Shown here piece after piece: positions 21,854 to 32,950 of a DNA stretch of 64,000 nt. Under the pieces are notes generated by a model. The model was not told the origin of the DNA, ran no database searches, and saw only the letters and a list, made by a program, of their open reading frames with translations. A program made the position numbers and the translations under genes. The number at the start of each line of letters is the position of its first letter. Position 1 is the first letter of the stretch. The stretch comes from Lytechinus variegatus (lineage: Eukaryota > Echinodermata > Echinoidea > Temnopleuroida > Toxopneustidae). The DNA lies in assembly GCF_018143015.1 (NCBI RefSeq), contig NC_054746.1:12453532-12517531 (forward strand), in the 5' to 3' direction.

Positions 21854-24800
21854 CTGTTGAAAACAAACAAATAATACGAGTTGACAACGATGTATGAAGA
21901 AACTCTTACGTCATCGAATAACGCTGTGCTCATTGGTCTCAAACTATATGAAGGATGTTACGTTGTTTATAATGTTATACAGCGCTATTTTACTATTTGA
22001 ACTTTACAGTAGTTGTTTAACAGCTTAAACAGCCATGCTTAATTTATTGAGAATTGAGTATCAAAAGTTAAACATGGTTGTTTAAGATTATGAACACTTG
22101 TTTAAACCGTTTAAACTACTGTTAGGTTCCGATATCAGCATTGTATAAAAATAAACATCGTTTTTACTGTGTGTAATGGGGGGACGTGAAAGACACGTTT
22201 AATTTCAAAGCAAGCGTAAGTCCAAAAATCATGCGTAATTGGGCTTTACAGAAAAGTTGTGTTGCAATAGAACTAAACAATTTGCGTTTAATCAAAGGAG
22301 TTACTTTTCATTTTATTTTAACTTATGCTTCATTCGTTATTGAACTTAATTTTCTAGCAACGCCCAATTGGTCTAGTTTTTGCCCGATATGTCATGTTTT
22401 TGCTCCATAAGTAATGTGCTTGCCCCGGAAGTCACAACTTTGCCAGGTTCTTGCCCAGTAAGTCATGTTCTTGCCCCATAAGTCATGTTCTTGTCGCATA
22501 AGTGAAGTTCCATCCCCGTAAGTCACGTACTTGTACGACAGTCATGTTTTCGCCCCATTATGACAGAGCTGCTAACCTTGTGTAAAAAAAAAAAAATCAT
22601 ACCCCCCCCAAAAAAAAATAAACAAGTGGAATGTCTCTGGCCGTCTCACCTGCATCACGCGGTTCAATATAGCAGCAGTGCTCACTTTGAATACTACAAG
22701 ATGTTCAGTGATACATGGTTACTCTTATGTCCACTTTTTATGAACTAGACCAATAAACTTACAGAGATATGATGGTTATTCAACAAAAAACCCCAACATG
22801 GCCAAAGTTCATTGACCTTACATGACCTTTGACTTTGATCATGTGACCTGAAACTCGAACAGGATGTTCAGTGATATTTGATTACTCTTATGTACAAGTT
22901 TCATGAATCAGATCCATAAACTTTCAAAGTTTTGATGGTAATTCAACAGATACACCCAATTCGGCCAAAGTTCATTGACCTTTGACCTTGGTCATGTGAC
23001 CTGAAACGCACACAGGATGTTCAGTGATACTTGATTACTCTAATGTCCAAGTTTAATGAACTAGACCAATAAACTTTCAAAGTTATGATGGTAATTCAAC
23101 AGATACCCCCGATTCGGCCAAAGTTCATTGACCCTAAATGACCTTTGACCTTAATCATGATACCTGAAACTTGCACAAAATTTTCAGTGATGCTTGATTA
23201 CTATTATGTCCAAGTTTCATGAATCAGATCCATAAACTTATAAAGTTATGATGGGAATTCAACAGATATCCCCAATTCGGCCAAAGTTCATTGACCCTAA
23301 ATGACCTTTGACCTTGGTCATGTGACGTGAAACTCATGCAGGATGTTCAGTGATACTTGATTAACCTTATGTCCAAGTTTCATGAACTAGGTCCATATAT
23401 TTTCTAAGTTATGATGACATTTCAAAAACTTAACCTCAGGTTAAGATTTCGATGTTGATTCCTCCAACATGGTCTAAGTTCATTGACCCTAAATGACCTT
23501 TGAACTTGATCATGTGACATGAAACTCTAATAGGATGTTTAGTAATACTTAATTAACCTTATGGCCAAGTTTTATTAACTAGATCCATATACTTTATAAG
23601 TTATGATGTCATTTCAAAAACTTAACCTCAGGTTAAGATTTGATGTTGACGCCGCCGCCGCCGTCGGAAAAGCGGCGCCTATAGTCTCACTTTGCTTCGC
23701 AGGTGAGACAAAAAATGGATTTCCAACAAGAAAAATTAATTTCTCAACACGTTGCTAATTATTTTCTTCAATCTAGAAGCAGCACTGCCTTATACCAACT
23801 AAGTCTATTCAAAGCATTAAGTCCCAGTTTGTTCACCTTTTTTCCCAAACAGAGCAGAAGAGACAAAAAGTTATAAAAAAGACATCATTGCAAACACCAT
23901 CAATAATGAAATGGAAGGAATGGTATCAGTCAAATATTGTTTGCTATCTATTCTCATAGTTGCAATTATTATTACATTATTAACGATTAAACATTGGAAG
24001 ATATTCTTTATGACTCACGCATCGCAGTCTATCTTTCTTACCTGTCAAAGCCATGGCAACGCTAAATTCTTTTTTAAGAATATCCAGCATTTTGCAGACT
24101 CCCGCAGTACCCTGGAATCATTTTGGAATAATTAAAAAAAAATAAAATGATATTCAAACATTTCACTTGCAATTTCTGTTTTTAAAAATCATTTTAATTC
24201 TGATTTCTGAGTTCAGGTTTCTGTGGTCAATGATCCAATATTGAATATGACCCTGTCTGGCTTCTATGAACTTCAGATGCATAGCTATGGTAACGGGAAG
24301 ATATTTTCTCAGGGTTCTTGTACGAATCTTGGCAAACTATTACCTTAAAACTTGAATAATCAAGTGTAATCGCTTTACGCATACCTTCCTTCATTAAATC
24401 ATTATACACCTTTCTTCTCGAGATGTGAGCGGGTTAATATCCTCTTTTTGTTTTGATTGTAATTGATTGGCGCTTAAGCAATTTCATTTGAAGAAGAAAA
24501 TCAAACGGCAAAATGGGGTGTCAAATAGGAAATGGAAGCGATGGATCTCACACTTTTTGTATTTTGTTATATGAAATATAAATAATTTGATTCTTTCCGC
24601 ATCTAATAAAAGACACGGTCTGATCTCATCTTGAACAAGACAGTGGAAACAGCATTATTATAACTTTTCGCTCATTCTAAAATATAAAAAAATATCATAA
24701 AACAAAATACAAAACAGATGTCAAGTTTGTGGTCCAATCAGCTCTCTCTCCCTTGCATATCATCCAGGGGCCGCGGAAACGGGGGCAGACCCCGCACTTT

Positions 24801-27800
24801 TTTTCCCCAAACCGGGCACAAAAACGTATATGATAATGATTTTTTTGCATGATCACCCCCTCCCATTTTCGGCTCAGCCCCTGCACTTTCAAAACCGTTC
24901 CGCGGCCCCTAGCATAGCCATCTGTGTTGTGCGTGTAATTTATGCGGAATCAAGTGAAAGTAAAATATATCACTCGCACAACATTATTTCAACACAAAAT
25001 TGAAATGCTTTTTATTCTTTTTTATTCAGATCAACATAAGGGGACCTGTTTGATAAATTTATGGCAATTTTTCCACTATGGTAAGTACCAAGGTAACATG
25101 ACTCAACACCCAATCAACGTCAACATAATCGTAAGTCTATGAATGATGGGGCAGAGGTTGTAATGGACTTGATCTTTAGAATGACCTTTGGAAGCGGATA
25201 TAAATACAGACTAACCTCCGACCGAGGTATAATGCACGTACCGTATACCACGTACTACTGGCCCCATGAAGGACCAGCGGCAAAAGTTATAGTTGCAGCT
25301 GAAAATATACTACCACAGTCTACCAGCCGTAATTTTACTTTGTTTATGTACTTTTGATTTGTAATATTATGCAACGGTCCATGATTTGATAGACCTATGG
25401 CACACATTTGTATTTCTTATATTTGTGTCATGTGCAAACTTATGTTTGCTGTTACAACTTTATGTAGGCCCATATGCATTCGTCTTTTTAGGCAAATGTG
25501 AAATTAAATGAATTGAATATGATTTAGTTTTATCTTACGGAAATAAGAACAACAACTTACATCATAATTAAGAGCCCATAGAGCCGGTCGACCTATGAAT
25601 GCAGCTCGGGCTCCTAGCGCCAGAGCTTTGAGGACATCATTTCCAGATCGAATACCGCCATCAAAAAATACTTCAATACTGGATCCTCGAACAGCATCCA
25701 CAACCTCCTCTAGGACATCGATCTGAAAGTGCGAAGAGTTTTGAGACAAGTAAGAGAAAGGAATAGCCCAATGATTGGATGTGTGGGGAGATATTTTTTC
25801 CCTTATAAGGATTGTCTAGTCCAGGAAAGGTGGATATTCATACATTAATACAAGTCTTGATGAATAAAAACTGTGCCCAGTTACTTATGATTTGTATTTG
25901 GCAAGATGTTATTTATTTCTCTGGAAACACCCCCTTAAGGAAACCTAGCGCATGCAGTTATCATTTACTACCAGGCCTAAGGAACACGAACTGTAAAGTG
26001 GGTTTTGCTATAAAAAGAATTATAGGGTACATTTCGTTTAACATTCCACTCGATTTATAACCTTTTTTTCCGTACGTGGTACTTCTCACAAAGCAGAGAC
26101 AGTGCTATTATAGGGGGCAAGTCTATAAGACACATGTCTTATCGATTTGCCCCCTTTAGTAATACTTTGCCCCAATGTCGCAATGCACATGATGTAAGAA
26201 ATCGCAACAATGAAAAGGGAGAAAGAGAGAGGGGGGGGGAGGTAGGGTTAAAAAAAAAATAGAGATATTTTTAAAAGGCATAAGAAATAGAGAGAAAAGG
26301 AAGCTGGTTACGATATAGATTGTGACATTACCGATGCAGGAACTCCATCTAATTGTCTACCTCCGTGATTCGACACACATATACCCGCTACACCACGCGA
26401 TACTGCTTCTCGGGCATCAGCAGCTAAAGAAAAAAAAGAGTCCAAACTTTATCATCGAATAATGGTAGGCCTATATTTCGATTTGAATCGTATGATCACA
26501 AGGAGATTGAGAGAAATTGTAAACATCATGGAGGTCTACAATAACAGAACAGTATCCTTTCTGACTTTGGGAGCCAGATAAAAAGGGGAACGCCTCTGGC
26601 ATGCAGTCTCAATCTCGCCTGCATCACGCGATTCAATATAGCAGCAGTGCTGACTTTGGAAACAACGAAGATTGATAATTAGGCCTAATAAAAAATCATT
26701 CACATCAAAATAAAATGCTAAGTTCATTGAACATGAATTACAGTTGATCTTAGACATGTGACCTGAAACTCAGCAGGATGCGCAGTGATATTATGTCCAA
26801 GTTTCACCAAGTTCTACCGAGACGGTTGTTCCATCATTGCTATAACACACCTACATATCCTCTGAAAAGTTGAAGATAGATTACAATGTACCTGTAAGAA
26901 TGCCTTTGACGACAATTGGCAGTGACGAGATGCTTCTGACCCACTCTATGTCGTCCCAGCTAACGGCATCATCGATTTGGGTGTCCACGTATTGCGGGAA
27001 GGTGTCATTATCTGCCCCATCCTCAATCTCCAACTGCTTTGGAAAGCTCTGTAATCTGCCAGGAATTAAGTCAAACTTAGAGTAAATATACTAGGATTAC
27101 AAGGCTAGTTCGCCTTTTGGATTTGAGTTAAATTGCATCACCCTAAGAATTGAAAAAATATTGCAAATATCTGGATTTTCATATTGACTAAGCCACAGAA
27201 CATTGATAGTTAAGTGCTTGACATTAAAGGGGGTTTGGGGGGAGAATTACATCATCCCGTAATGTGGCTAACTAGTTGCTACAAATACTTAGACTACCCT
27301 TCTGCTATGTAAAAGCAATTAAGCATACAAGAATTAAACTAACCGTACCTGACAGGCCTACCATAATGAGTAATCTATATCACCTGGTATTCAAACTCTG
27401 ATCTAAAATAGAAAGATTGTAGTCGTTTGTACCTGAATTTGGACGGTAACGCGAATTCACTCCTCAACGCTCGAAGCCTCCTTCCCAGGACAGGTGTGTC
27501 ACCAGAAACGAAGATAGCCTTGTAGCCCGCCCTCTCCGCCCGTTCAATGATCTTCCTCGTAATTGACCTGTCCCTGAAGATATGCACGTGGAACCAGCGC
27601 AGTCCATCACCTGATGCCGCTGCTACTTCCTCTATTGTACACGTTGTCCAAGCACTCAAAACCATGCCGGTTCCCATGGCTGAGGCGGCTATAGCAAGGT
27701 TTTAAAAACAGGAATTACAGAAGAGTAATTCTCCGGAAGTACCTGAACGATGTCTAGCAGTGACAACAAAAAATCTGGTGACTAGTCACTAAATACATAG

Positions 27801-30800
27801 ACGTATGACAGTGGGTTCATGAAAGAGTTGGAGAAGTTATTATTTACCTCACAACCAGATGAAGTATTGAAGGTCATCTTCATAAAAAAAAGTCATATGG
27901 ATCGAAGTAAAAGACCTACGACCTTTTCCTGATTTCATATCACGATGGCCGGACAATGAGTTTTCAGGAGGAATGGTGCACCAAATATAGATAATACGAT
28001 GCCATGAAATTGATTATAGATTCAATTTTCTCCTTTACATCATACATTTACTTTTCCATTTAATTCAGATAAAACATTAACCCGATGGCTTCGTAGGCCT
28101 TTCCTTAAATTTCCTTTTTTCACCAAATCTCATGCTACAGTCACACCGGTGATACAACGTGAAAACCACTCAAGAGTCCACGCAGCTCAACCGATTGATA
28201 CGTTATTACCCACGACATACCATCGGTCATTTAAGAGTTTGTTTCGTTGGTGTGACTGCATCTTTTGGGGACTTCTGATTTTCGACGGATTCAAGAACAT
28301 AGAAAACGTAGCCCTTCACGACAATGACCAACCAAGAAGTCTTTGTCGAAAATTGACGAATCAACACGGTAGTTTCATCTTGGACTCGGGAAAGACGATT
28401 GCAATTTTTCGTCAGCTCCGGGACTTAGGATAACACTGCTGTTCCGGCATACCAGTTTTCGACAAAGACCTTCCTAGCTGATCATTGTCATTTGACGGGC
28501 ATTTTCAAAACAATATTATTGTGTTCTTGAATCCGTTTTGTGTTGTGGAAGCGAAATCTCCCTATATTAGCAACATCAGTGATCCTACCTCTAGCCATGG
28601 CCACTTCTCCTTCCGGGTGGGCCATCTTCTGCATAGCTGTAGGGGCGATGGCAAAAGGGAAGGGTACCTTCTGTCCCAGGATGGTGGTCGATATATCCCT
28701 CGATGACACATCCCGTAGAATATATGACTGTAAGCGAATTCTATGTTCAGGATATATAGATATCAATTATGAAAGGAGGAATGAATAATCAGACAAGCAG
28801 CATTTGAGAGTTCAAAATACCATAATTTCTGGAGATTAATCGCTTCGGTCCCTAATTTCACAGCATGTAGACCTTATCTTTAGTATCAGCTCGCCATTAG
28901 TAATGAGAATCAGGACTTCGGATATTGAAGGATTTTGTGAATTCGATTCCATATCTTTAAAACCAAGAAAACAAATATGAATTCACCAATGACGAATGTT
29001 TTTAATAATCTACGCACCTTCCATTTTGTGCATTTCTTTCATCCTTACCGACAAGTCCTTTCATAAAACGCGCTTCCCATGTATTATATACATGTATTAT
29101 CATTATCGTGTATTTAATTAAGCATCACGTATAATTGCTTATTGTTTTTATGTCCACACAATAGATTCTGTATGCTTACTTTGGTTGTGCATATTTACAA
29201 TTCATTGGAACACCCCTCCCCTCCGCCATGGGATGAACAGCTGTAACAAAAGATGTTTAATGTCATAGAAGGTCCAAAGTATGTTTGTGTCAGGGTCCTG
29301 TCTTACAAAGAGTTGCGATTGATCCGATCAATCTTAAGTAGGCCTACATGGAAATTCATCAATATCATAATTTTCCTTCTGGAAATTTGCTCAATATCCT
29401 TTGAAAACATAAAGAAGCATACTGAATTGTCAAGAAAAAAACAGTAAATGTATGATTATACGCCATTTCCGGAAAATATTTTGAACCAACATGTATTTAA
29501 TAATAAAAAATAAAAATTAACAACATTTCTGATTATTGTTGACAATCCATAGTTGCAATCAATTGGATCAATCGCAACTCTTGGTAAGATGGGCCCCAGG
29601 AGTTCAATATTAACATCCAGGATGATCGTGATACAAGCAAACGCACAATTTGCGCCTTGGTTAAACTCATGAAAATATAGGAAGTGATCATTTACACAGT
29701 CACTATCGGTAAAGACCGAGAGGATCCGTTATAAAACACTTCTGGATCCCGTTTCATTAAGCCAATTTCTAAAAGCCACTGCACAATTTCTATAATAATT
29801 TTTATCGCCAATCAATCATTTTTAATGATTTCAGTAGCACGAAACTGTAATTATAAAAGTTAAATGAAACGGGCCCCTGGATAAAAATGTGCTATAATAA
29901 TCAATAATTATCTAGATAATTAGACAGAGAATGATCTTAGATAGATTTGTCATCTTGTGTGAAAGACATGGCCGCCCCCATTTCAATTACAGCCATATCC
30001 ATATTTTTTTTCGCTGGGGGCAGCAAGAGTAAACTTTATCGAAAAGCGCAAGGGCGAAGCGACTGAACTTGTCACTGGGGTGTTTTTGCCCTATTTAAAG
30101 TGGAATTGAAGGATTTCTTACATACTATTTTATCAAACTTTTCAGTAAAAATGAAAGTAGTCCAAATTTCTGGGGGGGAGGGCAACTGCCCTCTCCCCTG
30201 CTGCGTCACGGTCATGATTTGAATGAGCTTTATAACAGCAACTCGGCAAGTATTTTTTTAAAGATGTAGTCATTTTTCAGAGCATCTCTTTTCCCATATT
30301 ACGACCCCCCTCGTTCTTCATAGAGTTACGCTACTCTTTAGTCAATATCTGAATTACAAAATGTGTGATTTATACATATCTGAACTAAAAATGTAATTTA
30401 TACTATTAACCGATGCTTTGTGTTTCATTTATATTCACGGCAAATTGAATAAAATTTGTACATCTCAAATAAAAAATACAATTAAAACACATTGAAATAT
30501 AAGTTACAATACTTTAAATAGTTGAATAATTATATTTCTGTTTGATCATTCAACTTAAGTGCTGTATTATTGTGGATGAAACCTTGAGAAAAAATCGTTT
30601 GTGAATCAAATTTCCCGGTAATTAACATGATATTCGTACGCCTTGATTAACAACTTCAGACTTAACAACCACATAACCATTGTATATAGAGATGTATTAG
30701 ATATAAACATCAATTAACATCAACAAGAGTGAAAAGATTTGTTTTATTCGTGTTTGATCTAACACTTGAAGATTTGCAACTGAAATTTTGTAATTGATTG

Positions 30801-31174
30801 CAAATATTTTCTTGCAACACCCCTTAGTCTACTTTAGTATTTTTATACGTACTATTGCATTGGGAATTTTGCTGGCTAGTGCTATGTCTGGCAAACCTGT
30901 TCAGTGTTAGTAAAAGAAAAAAAATGAAGAAAAAATGAGTGTCTACTCACCGTTTAAATGCCTCTTGATTATCTCTCACACTCTGTTCAGTACCAGATCC
31001 CCCTGCATAGTAATCAAATATTTCTTTCGTCATGTTCTTCTTTGCATATTCCTCAAAGTCTGGTAAACAGACGACATTTGGCTTGCATTGTAGATCTTGA
31101 CATGGCCAGCATTCCTCATCTTCGGCTTCGCATGGTTTCTTTCGGCATATTGTTGGATTTCCAATTGCATCCAT
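21786..31174 (-). CDS. HAO1: 2-hydroxyacid oxidase paralogue A (HAO1-like), complete 8-exon gene
   Basis: Exons in transcript order: 31174-30951, 28740-28589, 27688-27433, 27055-26892, 26423-26332, 25722-25561, 24111-24042, 21853-21786; 1188 bp, 395 aa. The start has a good context (ACAATGG). The product is an FMN-dependent alpha-hydroxyacid oxidase with a TIM-barrel fold, which in the family oxidises glycolate or longer 2-hydroxyacids to 2-oxoacids with H2O2. Tyr55 (FDYY), Trp139 (LSAW), VVKGIL lysine, [10 protein letters not shown] His and Arg, and the FDGGIRSG and GRPALW FMN-phosphate loops are present. The C-terminus YAKL is a peroxisomal PTS1. Oddities: residues 159-161 are His-Val-His where the family has Gln-Leu-Tyr, and an extra N-terminal stretch holds six Cys in the first 36 residues (10, 15, 22, 25, 30, 36). 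It is a tandem duplicate of the gene at 38220-48538. Substrate and activity are uncertain. Confidence 0.95.
22370..22560. repeat. Short tandem repeat, about 20 bp unit
   Basis: Variants of AAGTCATGTTCTTGCCCCAT repeat about nine times with small changes. It lies in oxidase A intron 7, just before the tandem-repeat-cored element. Non-coding. Confidence 0.7.
22632..23709 (+). mobile_element. Tandem-repeat-cored element, copy B
   Basis: An 11 bp inverted pair, GTCTCACCTGC (22643-22653) and GCAGGTGAGAC (23699-23709), bounds a core of five to six units of about 150-190 bp; GGATGTTCAGTGATA recurs near 22861, 23014 and 23340. The left flank has GTCTCTGGCC and CATCACGCGGTTCAATATAG; the right flank has AAAAGCGGCGCCTATAGTCT. 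Copies are at 10288-11229 and, as a fragment, 26585-26811. No protein. The layout recalls non-autonomous Helitron-like elements with central tandem repeats, but that family call is only a guess. Confidence 0.75.
22976..23314 (+). promoter_or_regulatory. Three perfect DR1 nuclear-receptor motifs inside the repeat
   Basis: TGACCTTTGACCT, the complement of AGGTCAAAGGTCA, occurs at 22976-22988, 23139-23151 and 23302-23314; one- or two-mismatch versions are at 22823 and 23494. DR1 is the consensus for HNF4 and PPAR/RXR-type receptors. They lie in the last intron of oxidase A. Whether any is bound is unknown; they recur because they belong to the repeat unit. Confidence 0.45.
24042..24111 (-). CDS. 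HAO1: HAO A exon 7
   Basis: The exon encodes [20 protein letters not shown] then ALT and a split Gly, the family's final helix (E-x-x-x-A-M-A-L-x-G). It is 70 bp, the same as exon 7 of paralogue B. Acceptor GATTCCAG, donor CAG|GTAAGA on the minus strand. Confidence 0.94.
24766..24911. mobile_element. Short inverted element, AGGGGCCGCGGAA ends
   Basis: AGGGGCCGCGGAAAC and its near-complement GTTCCGCGGCCCCT close a 146 bp segment with a CCCGCACTTTTTT and AGCCCCTGCACTTTC interior. The same ends recur near 31855-32020 and 32808-32950. It lies between exons 6 and 7 of oxidase A. Confidence 0.7.
25561..25722 (-). CDS. HAO1: HAO A exon 6, FMN-phosphate loops
   Basis: The exon runs [40 protein letters not shown] and [17 protein letters not shown]-x-R and GRP are the two FMN phosphate-binding loops of the family and both are intact. 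162 bp, phase 0 at both ends, as in paralogue B. Confidence 0.96.
26332..26423 (-). CDS. HAO1: HAO A exon 5, catalytic His/Arg
   Basis: The exon encodes [20 protein letters not shown] and [10 protein letters not shown]. The His and Arg of SNHGGRQ correspond to the catalytic base and substrate-carboxylate Arg of the family. It is 92 bp, the same as paralogue B. Confidence 0.95.
26585..26811 (+). mobile_element. Tandem-repeat-cored element, copy C (fragment)
   Basis: It has the left flank (GCAGTCTCAATCTCGCCTGC, ATCACGCGATTCAATATAGC) followed by less than two degraded units with CATGTGACCTGAAACTC and GTCCAAGTTTCACC. The right end is missing. It sits in intron 4 of oxidase A. Confidence 0.65.
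26892..27055 (-). CDS. HAO1: HAO A exon 4
   Basis: The exon encodes [40 protein letters not shown] and [14 protein letters not shown]. The flexible loop 4 region is diverged, while SW-x-D-I-x-W and P-I-V-V-K-G (catalytic-site Lys) are kept. 164 bp, nine shorter than in paralogue B. Confidence 0.95.
27433..27688 (-). CDS. HAO1: HAO A exon 3, altered active-site strand
   Basis: The exon encodes [20 protein letters not shown], then [36 protein letters not shown] and [16 protein letters not shown]. Trp139 and the DTPVLG-x-R Asp/Arg are kept. The family strand F-Q-L-Y reads F-H-V-H, replacing the Gln and Tyr that contact flavin and substrate. 256 bp, as in paralogue B. Confidence 0.96.
28136..28258. 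mobile_element. MITE, ACAGTCACACC ends
   Basis: CTACAGTCACACCGGTGATA and GTTGGTGTGACTGCA are inverted ends of a segment of about 125 bp in intron 2 of oxidase A. It is similar in parts to 900-1040. A second imperfect pair, TCTTTGTCGAAAATTGACGA near 28340 and GTTTTCGACAAAGACCTTCC near 28455, follows. Confidence 0.55.
28589..28740 (-). CDS. HAO1: HAO A exon 2, FMN-binding TAMQKMAH
   Basis: The exon encodes [37 protein letters not shown] and [14 protein letters not shown]-x-x-I-A-P-T-A-M-Q-x-M-A-H-P-E-G-E is a family signature around the flavin. 152 bp, the same as paralogue B; acceptor AACATAG, donor GAG|GTAGGA on the minus strand. Confidence 0.95.
29293..29597. mobile_element. MITE, GGGTCCTGTCTTACAAAGAG ends
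   Basis: GGGTCCTGTCTTACAAAGAG and CTCTTGGTAAGATGGGCCCC are inverted; arms continue with TTGCGATTGATCC and GGATCAATCGCAA. About 305 bp, in oxidase A intron 1. Confidence 0.8.
29742..29880. mobile_element. MITE, TGGATCCCGTTTCATTAA ends
   Basis: TGGATCCCGTTTCATTAA and TTAAATGAAACGGGCCCCTG form imperfect inverted ends of a 139 bp element in oxidase A intron 1. Between it and exon 1 (to 30950) I see only AT-rich intron. Confidence 0.7.
30951..31174 (-). CDS. HAO1: HAO A exon 1, Cys-rich extension and first helix
   Basis: The exon starts [20 protein letters not shown], then [16 protein letters not shown] before the conserved family start [18 protein letters not shown] carries the substrate-contacting Tyr55. 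The first Met gives about 28 residues more than paralogue B. Donor ACG|GTGAGT. No Met lies between residue 1 and the conserved start, so the extension is read through in this model. Confidence 0.93.
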
Positions 31175-31849
31175 TGTTTAATAAATCGGTTTTCTCGACA
31201 GATATATAACTGATGTGTACCCGATCTGAACAAGGGATGCTAAACTTTCATCTAGCTAGCGCTACGAAACACCACTTATCTTTATTAACATATCATCTCT
31301 GAAATACGTACTCCCATGACCTTGTAGTATGCAAGGCAGCTCAGCCAAGTTCATAGCAGCATCATTGCGTTAAGTCAACAACACCATGCACGAATTGAAC
31401 ACGTGCTACGTGTAGTTTGTTTGGACTAGACCAATTGCAAAGCAAGATCAAGTGCATTACTCTACGTAGTCTTATATGCAACCACATATCAGGTACCACG
31501 AGATACACCTACAAGGTGCTGCGTGTGTTAAGCAGCATCCCTTGAAAAATCCTGTATGCTAAAAACGAGAAATTTAACCAAATCACCTTCATTTTGTGAG
31601 CCCCCTTTTATTTGCCTGTCAAATTTTTGTTCCACACCCACACCCCCTATTCAAAATCGTTTCCAGGTCCCTGTTAATATTGGAACGCTCGTTCATAAAC
31701 ATCTGCACGTGGATGGAGAAGAATCATGTCATGGTCCTTGATCTTGACATTCTGTGGTTTCGTAAGGAAGAAAGTTATTTTTGTATCAACGTGAAAACCA
31801 ATTTCTTGCAAGCACGTGATATCGCTTTGTTAGCTTTGTTGTAAGCCTG

Positions 31850-32020
31850 GTCGCGAAATTGCGGCGGGGGGGGGGGGGACTAGGGGATATAGCCCTGCCC
31901 TCGAAAATATTTTCTTTTGTAGAGAAGACCATTTTAGTTGTCGGTAGTGTTTTTATTTTTTATTTTTGTATGGTCAGCCGCCCCCCCCCCATCACTTTCA
32001 AAACGCGCGGCCCCTAGCTG
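31850..32020. mobile_element. Short inverted element with G/C runs
   Basis: GCGGCGGGGGGG near the left and CAAAACGCGCGGCCCCTAGC near the right enclose an A/T-rich core. The right end matches the family at 24766-24911 (TTCCGCGGCCCCTAGC). Confidence 0.5.
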
Positions 32021-32807
32021 CCTATAAGTGAAAGTTGGATTGCATAGCTGGCAGTTCAAACAAATTACTAGGCCCTATATAGATTTTTTAAAAATATATC
32101 TTTATTTTGCTTCAGAAACCCGATCGAACGATTGATCTAAATAGTATTCAATGAGAATGAACATCGTCTCAATTATATACATGCATCGTTTTGAGAAATA
32201 AAGATCATTTGTCTCAATTGACTTGAGGGACAAGATTTACACAATAAAGACCTCTCCTTTAGAGGCTCTTCGTTGATTTTTCTCGTTTTTTTTTCTTTCT
32301 TTTTTCTTTCATTCTCCACTTTTGTATTTTGCTTTTCCACTTCTAAAAAAGAAACGGCTGGGGGCGGTCACCAAGGACCCCATGAGGCATGGCGCCACGC
32401 CCCTGCCATAATACAAAAGATATGACATGAATCGTTAACTTTGCTTTATATCTGGAACAACCTGTCCTGAAAACGGATTATTTCATGAACTTGTATATCG
32501 CTACCACTTATTCCAAAGAAGAACCTATAGGGCGCCACGATGAGACGCGTTCGAGTTTGGGTTTACCCCTGGTTAAGAAACCCGTCTTTCGCTATATTAA
32601 AGAAAAACCATAAATGCGTTAATCGTATAAAATAAAAACATGTATACAAGTGGTGTTTTTTTTTAAATACTACGAATGCTTCAAAAGTTGGATCGGCCAA
32701 GAGTGGCAGAGTTGCCAAATTTCCACAAACATGCATGAGAGGGTTGCACGCAGAATCTCCTTCAGATCCCCTTTGGGTCCTAATTGTTGAGGTCTCAGAG
32801 GAGGATA

Positions 32808-32950
32808 TTTGCCGCGGAACGGTTTTCAAAGTGGGGGAGGGGGCTGACTATACACAAAATCACAATCCTATGGTTATTTTTACGTTTTTGTACGCGGTTT
32901 TTGTAAAAAGTGGGGGGCTGAAGCCCCCTCAGCCCCCCCCCCCGCCCCTG
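32808..32950. mobile_element. Short inverted element, TTGCCGCGGAACGG end
   Basis: GCCGCGGAACGGTTTTCAAA at the left is the complement-type end of the 24766-24911 family. The right end has GGGGGCTGAAGCCCCC and a long C run. Non-coding. Confidence 0.55.

Noticed and set aside
23780-23860. Alternative last exon of oxidase A after an AAAAAAG acceptor near 23845
   Set aside because: It would give only six residues and no PTS1; the exon at 21853-21786 has correct phase and ends in AKL.
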